In this document: piece after piece, positions 59,644 to 64,000 of the stretch
Layout of the letters: every line of letters starts with the position of its first letter
Position numbering within the stretch: position 1 is the first letter of the stretch
From: Thelonectria olida
Lineage: Eukaryota > Ascomycota > Sordariomycetes > Hypocreales > Nectriaceae
Length of the DNA stretch: 64,000 nt
NCBI GenBank assembly: GCA_020736575.1
Contig: JAGPYM010000012.1
Coordinates: 1,087,535-1,151,534, forward strand
Direction: 5' to 3'
Notes under the pieces: model-generated
What the model saw: only the letters and a program-made list of their open reading frames with translations
The model's database searches: none
What the model was told of the DNA's origin: nothing
Position numbers and translations under genes: made by a program

Positions 59644-62600
59644 ATGAACGGCGACGCAGGCCTGGTGGACTGTCTGGTCGACAGGCTCGCCACTAGAGTA
59701 AGCACGGCGCTCCCGTTGATCCTCGAAGCGCGCTCTGGACTGACATAGCTACAAGCTCCCCCATCGCGCGGGCACCAGCGGCCAGAGCCTGCAGCAAGAC
59801 GACATACTTCATGTTACGAGGGCTACGCTGGTCGAGCTCGGGAATACAACCATATCTACCGTTCTCGAGGCCCTTCTCTCCTTGCTCGAGGATCTCGCGC
59901 GTCCATACACTGCCGTAGCCTCCCACCCTAGCCATGTCCTACACTCCGAGCTCTATATTCTCGCTCTCATCGCTGATTGTTGCTCGGCCCATTGGGCTTC
60001 GCTAGCCGTCGATAGCGATACTGACCCGACTCCCACTCCGGCCCCGGCCCCGGCCCCCCTACTCTTGACGAAGTTCTTGTCAGCCGCCTGTTCGACGTGC
60101 TAAAGCATCTCCTCGAGCCCATCCCCGACAGTTATATACTCCCAGCCCAAACGCTTCTTGATCAGGTCTCGACGCGCAATGTCGCCATCCCCAGGCCCGA
60201 TGATGCGTCCACCTCGGATGGACAAGAGAGCGCCCCAGAGGACGAGGGACTCGGCGATCGTCTTGATGAGATGGACGTGCATGTCAAGACCGTGATTGAG
60301 TACGTCACCGCGTCCAGCTGGTCAGCTGCCTTTGACTACTTCAGGAACGTCATTTACAATATTCGCACCGCCATCATTGCGCAATCAGGTGGCCCTACAA
60401 CTTCAGGGTCTTTTCAAGATGCCGAAAAAGCTGCTCTTGTTGTTCTCAGGCTTCTTTCATTCTTCTGGGTTGATGGCCCCAAGCTCGGTCAGGTCATTCA
60501 GGAGATTTGCTCCAGCTTTCTTCACTTCCGAAAGCCTTACCAGAACACTGTTGCCGTAGTTACTCCCCTGCTCATCACCAGATGGCTCGATCGCTTTCCT
60601 CGCGAATTTGTTGAGCTCCATCTCCTCCACAAGCGGCTCGACGGCGGTGCTGACACCCTCTTTGATATGACCCAAGCCGCTACTGACAACGGCAAGAGGA
60701 AGGCCCTTCTCTACCCGCTTCAGACTACGTTATTATTCTTGCTTCCTGATGTGTTTGAGGTTGCCAGTAATATGAGGGAGGCCAAGAGTAGTAGCATGGT
60801 TAAGAAAGTGTCCTTTCTTGATGGGTTGCGGAAAGCTTTGAGGAATCGAAACGAGCAGGCTGGTTATTGTCTAGTGTCTCTGCTTCGTGCAGCCCGCCAC
60901 TTTGATGCAGAGAGTGATTCGGCTCTCGTCAGTTATGCATTGGATGTTCAGGATGAGGTCCGAGACGCGGTATTTCATCGAGTCTCATCTTCTGACCCAA
61001 CTCTTTTCGAGCAAGACATGATGACTGCTGCTTTTGTGAGTTTGGCGCACCTCAACTTTGACGGATGTGTCAACACGCTCGTGGAGACCTGTATTGCGCC
61101 TAGCGCACCCAACAGCTTCAAGTTAGCCGTCGTTCAAGGCTGCTCCTATTTCGCACAACAGCCGTACGCATTAAGATACCATGAGCTGTTCGATACAGCG
61201 GTTCCGTTCATGCGCTCCCAGCTGGAGGTGAGTCGAAATACCCGTCGGGACGAACTCAGGTTGTAACCATGACTCTAGCTTGAAACATCAAAACCTACTA
61301 GCTTGCAGACTCAGAGTAGTTCCGATAACAATGAGATGGTCTGTAGTATTCTCAAGTTCCTCGACGCTTCCCCGGCTCGGCTTCTAGACGATCTCTCTGG
61401 CGATGATCCGTCCAGGAATCTCCTCAAATCATTCCTCCTCTGCGTATTATCCGCGGAACCATCCGTTCGGAGGCTCGCCACTGGCGTGGCGGATAGACTC
61501 TTCAAGGGCCATCTGGAAGCTTACCGAAAATTCGAAACTGGTCATCAATTTGAAACGCATCAGCTTCGAGGCGAGCTCTGGGCCAAAAGGTAGGTCAAGG
61601 ACTTTACTTTCTAGCAGGTGCTAATTTTGTGTCAGTTCAAAAGTCTTACTTGGATTGTGTGAACGCATTGCAACCCAAAATAATGACCAGAGCCTAGTCG
61701 CCCTTCAGGAATACCTTGAAGCACGGCTTCTTCTATTAAAGCACGTCCCGGTATGCTTAAAGGTGCCCTCAATAGCCACTTTCTTTGTTCCTGACAGCTT
61801 CTAGGAATTGGCAGAGATCCCCGAGGAGACGCCCGACGTCGTGAACGCATCGTCCAAGCTCGAGACCACACTCCTCATCTCACTATGCTCCGCCAGTATT
61901 GACACTTGCCAGCTCGTCACATCGTGTATTGGTTTATTTCTCCAAGAGTGTTCGATCGTTGACAAGCATGCCGAGTCATCCAAGTCATCCGCTTCTGTCC
62001 TTCGAAACGGCGAAGTCTTCCAAGAGATTTCCTCTCGCGCCTTTAGGTTCACCGGGTTGGTGGCTTTCCAGAAGCGAGTCCGAGGGTTGTTGCGCCGGAT
62101 GCAGTTCCCAACTACTGGGATCCTGAATGCTTGGGAGACTGCTTTTGACCGATGGATTCATCTCGCCAAGGACGTTTCTACCTCGACGATCGAGGCGGTT
62201 GACGAGAAGGCCCTGTCCGAATGGCGGAACTACTCCGGCTTTCTGGCCTCTCTGGGGGGTATCTGCACTGCTGACCAAGCCATCATTTTAGAGGAACCTG
62301 CTTTAGGAGGGTTAAGGTGGATTGACCGAATTTCTTCAGAGCATTATGAAGAACCCCTGCTTGCACGGTACTTAAGACTGAGTATCCAGCTTCTGGCCTG
62401 TGCCAACGTGAGAGTGCGCGAGGCAATGCGCGACGTCCTCTCAAGCGAAGTATCCCCCGCGCTCTATCACCCTTTGTTCAAAGCTTTAGAGTCTGAACTT
62501 GAGGTCCTCTTCACCGGTGCTCTTGCTCCTGTCGACAAAGGGCAAGATAGCGAAGTGGTGTTTGCCGAGCAAGCCGCATCTCTCTTGAAAGCATTAGTGG

Positions 62601-64000
62601 AGAGACTAGAGAGCCCGTCGGATCTCGGAGCAGCATCTTCTGTTCACCTCGGCGCACTCACACTAAACTTTGCGAAGTTCCTCGATGGCGTATCAGATAC
62701 CCCTGATACCTTGCGAGTGAAGATTCGGGTCTGTCATTTGTGCGAGGTCGTGACAAAGCGAAAGGAACACCTGAACTTGCGAGACGACGTACGCATCCGA
62801 AATCAACTGCTCGAATACATTTTGGTTGGATTGCTCGGCCACGCTCCCCGCGACCAGATCAGAACGGGCTGGTCAATCGGCAGGACGACATGAACCGGGT
62901 TCAGAGAGACCTAGATAAGGCTTGCTTAAGGTCTCTCGCTGATCTTACGTTTCGCTTGCCATTGCAGCCGTCTGACAGCCACACCGACGCTGGGATGAGT
63001 GAGATGAAGTCTCAGATGTTTCACACATACTTCAATCGGTTTCTTTCTCTCCTCAACCATGAACCCTCTGACTCGAGTCGATCTGAACCTGCATTTGGTG
63101 TCACTATTCGAGACGAGACGTTGTCCAACTCGGATTTGGCAATTACCATTCTCTCAAACCTACTAAGTGCGAATATTGACGTTGGTCTCAAGCATTCATT
63201 GAACATTGGTTATCATGACAACGTCGAGATCCGCACAGCATTCGTCAAAGTCCTGTACAACATCTTGATTCAGGGCACCGAGTTCAGCAACCTCACAGAC
63301 TCCGCTGTCAGTGAGAAGTATGAAGAGTTGCTTGAGGTTCGTGCGCCCCACCTATAATGTGGCTTTCAAGGGCTAATCGGTGCTGAAGCTGCTTACGAAC
63401 GATCTCTCCCTTGCCATTTCGATGAGCGTAGCATGCCCAAGCACTGACGTTGACGAGCTCACCATATGTCTCCTCACGGTTTTTGAGCAGCGTGGACTCA
63501 TCTTCGAGCTCCTTGAGGCTTTGATCAAGCAGGAGATTGATGACACAGGTATGTCCGGCTCTAGATAGCACCACAGCCATCACGGGCGATGCTAATACAG
63601 GCACAGAAAATGAGGCAGAGCTGTTACGCCGAAGTTGTGTGGCAACCAAAATACTCTCGGTCTATGCCAAATGGAAGGGCGCCTCGTACCTGCGGGCAAC
63701 TCTTCAGAAGGTCTTAGAACGCCTCATGCTAACGTCTAAGGATCTGGACCTGGAACTCGATCCAGCAAGGGTTAGTACTACAGACGAACTTCAAAAGAAC
63801 GCCTTGCAGCTACGAATCGTTGCCAAAGTATTCATCGACGATATATGTGCATCATCGTCAAGCATGCCATCAGCCTTTCGAAAGATATGCAACATTGTCA
63901 GTGCACCTTACTCTTGTGCGCGTCAACACCCACTCACCGTGCCAATAGATCTCCAACGCCGTCGTACTCAAGTTCCCAGATGCAAAATACACTGCTGTTG
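59644..64000 (+). CDS. ira1: IRA/neurofibromin-type Ras GTPase-activating protein, 5' part, two frameshifts
   Basis: Exons: 59644-59697, 59756-61227, 61309-61589, 61636-61750, 61805-63336, 63389-63548, 63607-63896 and 63949 onward, running off the window. About 1320 residues are seen. It opens MNGDAGLVDCLVDRLATR, spliced to LPHRAGTSG. Two one-base deletions interrupt it: in a C6 run (60054-60059), after which LVSRLFDVLKHLLEPIPDSY is in another frame, and in a T4 run (62820-62823), after which FGWIARPRSP and MSEMKSQMFHTYFNRFLSLL follow in another frame. All splice sites fit once both are allowed for. The GAP domain begins near the right edge: LLRRSCVATKILSVYAKWKGASYL matches the arginine-finger helix, Arg near 1213. 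It switches off Ras upstream of cAMP signalling. Probably functional with base-calling errors. Confidence 0.87.
60054..60059 (+). other. Frameshift at a C6 run in the RasGAP gene
   Basis: Low-complexity Pro/Ala codons end in six C. The upstream frame would stop at 60103; one more base joins it to the conserved frame that follows. The exact site within the CCCCGG repeats cannot be fixed. Confidence 0.75.
62820..62823 (+). other. Frameshift at a T4 run in the RasGAP gene
   Basis: Conserved frame runs to EYI, then continues as FGWIARPRSP one frame over. One added T restores it. The uncorrected frame stops at 62893. Confidence 0.75.

Overview
This is a nuclear chromosome segment from a filamentous ascomycete, most likely a sordariomycete and probably Hypocreales. 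Short introns (about 48-70 nt) have GT..AG ends and CTAAC/CTGAC/CTAAT-like branch sites, intergenic spaces are 0.1-2.3 kb, and both strands carry unrelated housekeeping genes. The secreted GH18 chitinase resembles the Ech42/Chit1 group of Hypocreales. The genus cannot be fixed from sequence alone. I see no transposon, tRNA, rRNA or CRISPR array.

Layout: 0.9-4.1 kb holds a conserved hypothetical gene, RPS23 and COQ2. 4.7-11.2 kb holds a large JmjC/zf-4CXXC_R1/AT-hook chromatin protein and the Rab geranylgeranyltransferase alpha subunit (BET4). 11.2-18.9 kb holds a gene-poor 1.8 kb promoter region, the chitinase, a meiotic APC/C activator (AMA1-like) and a Syn8 SNARE. 20.2-23.7 kb holds two conserved genes of unknown function, the second a five-exon gene. 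26-37.4 kb holds a PDK1 kinase, the SWI/SNF subunit Snf12/Ssr3, the Mo25 homologue hymA and cytosolic isoleucyl-tRNA synthetase. 38.4-50 kb holds Sfi1, the RAVE subunit Rav1 and an OPT transporter. 50-58.9 kb holds a PRMT3-type methyltransferase, the tether Uso1 and the exonuclease Rat1. 59.6 kb to the end is the start of an IRA/neurofibromin RasGAP.

There is no operon-like logic, but vesicle traffic (Bet4, Syn8, Uso1, Rav1), cell-cycle and signalling (Ama1, Pdk1, Mo25, Sfi1, Ira) and chromatin/RNA functions (JmjC protein, Snf12, Rat1) are well represented.

The most striking signal is an in-frame UAG at codon 92 of the AMA1-like gene. It sits in the loop of a perfect 5-bp hairpin with the U-A-G context favoured by fungal A-to-I mRNA editing, so the meiotic activator may only be made in full when the transcript is edited. 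Separately, three one-base deletions at homopolymers break RAV1 (once) and the RasGAP gene (twice). These look more like base-calling errors than gene decay. Other points are two TGAGTCA cross-pathway-control elements before the isoleucyl-tRNA synthetase, Cbf1- and Tbf1-like motifs before RPS23, and a His at the predicted SNARE zero layer of Syn8. All gene models were spliced by hand and every stated junction keeps frame.
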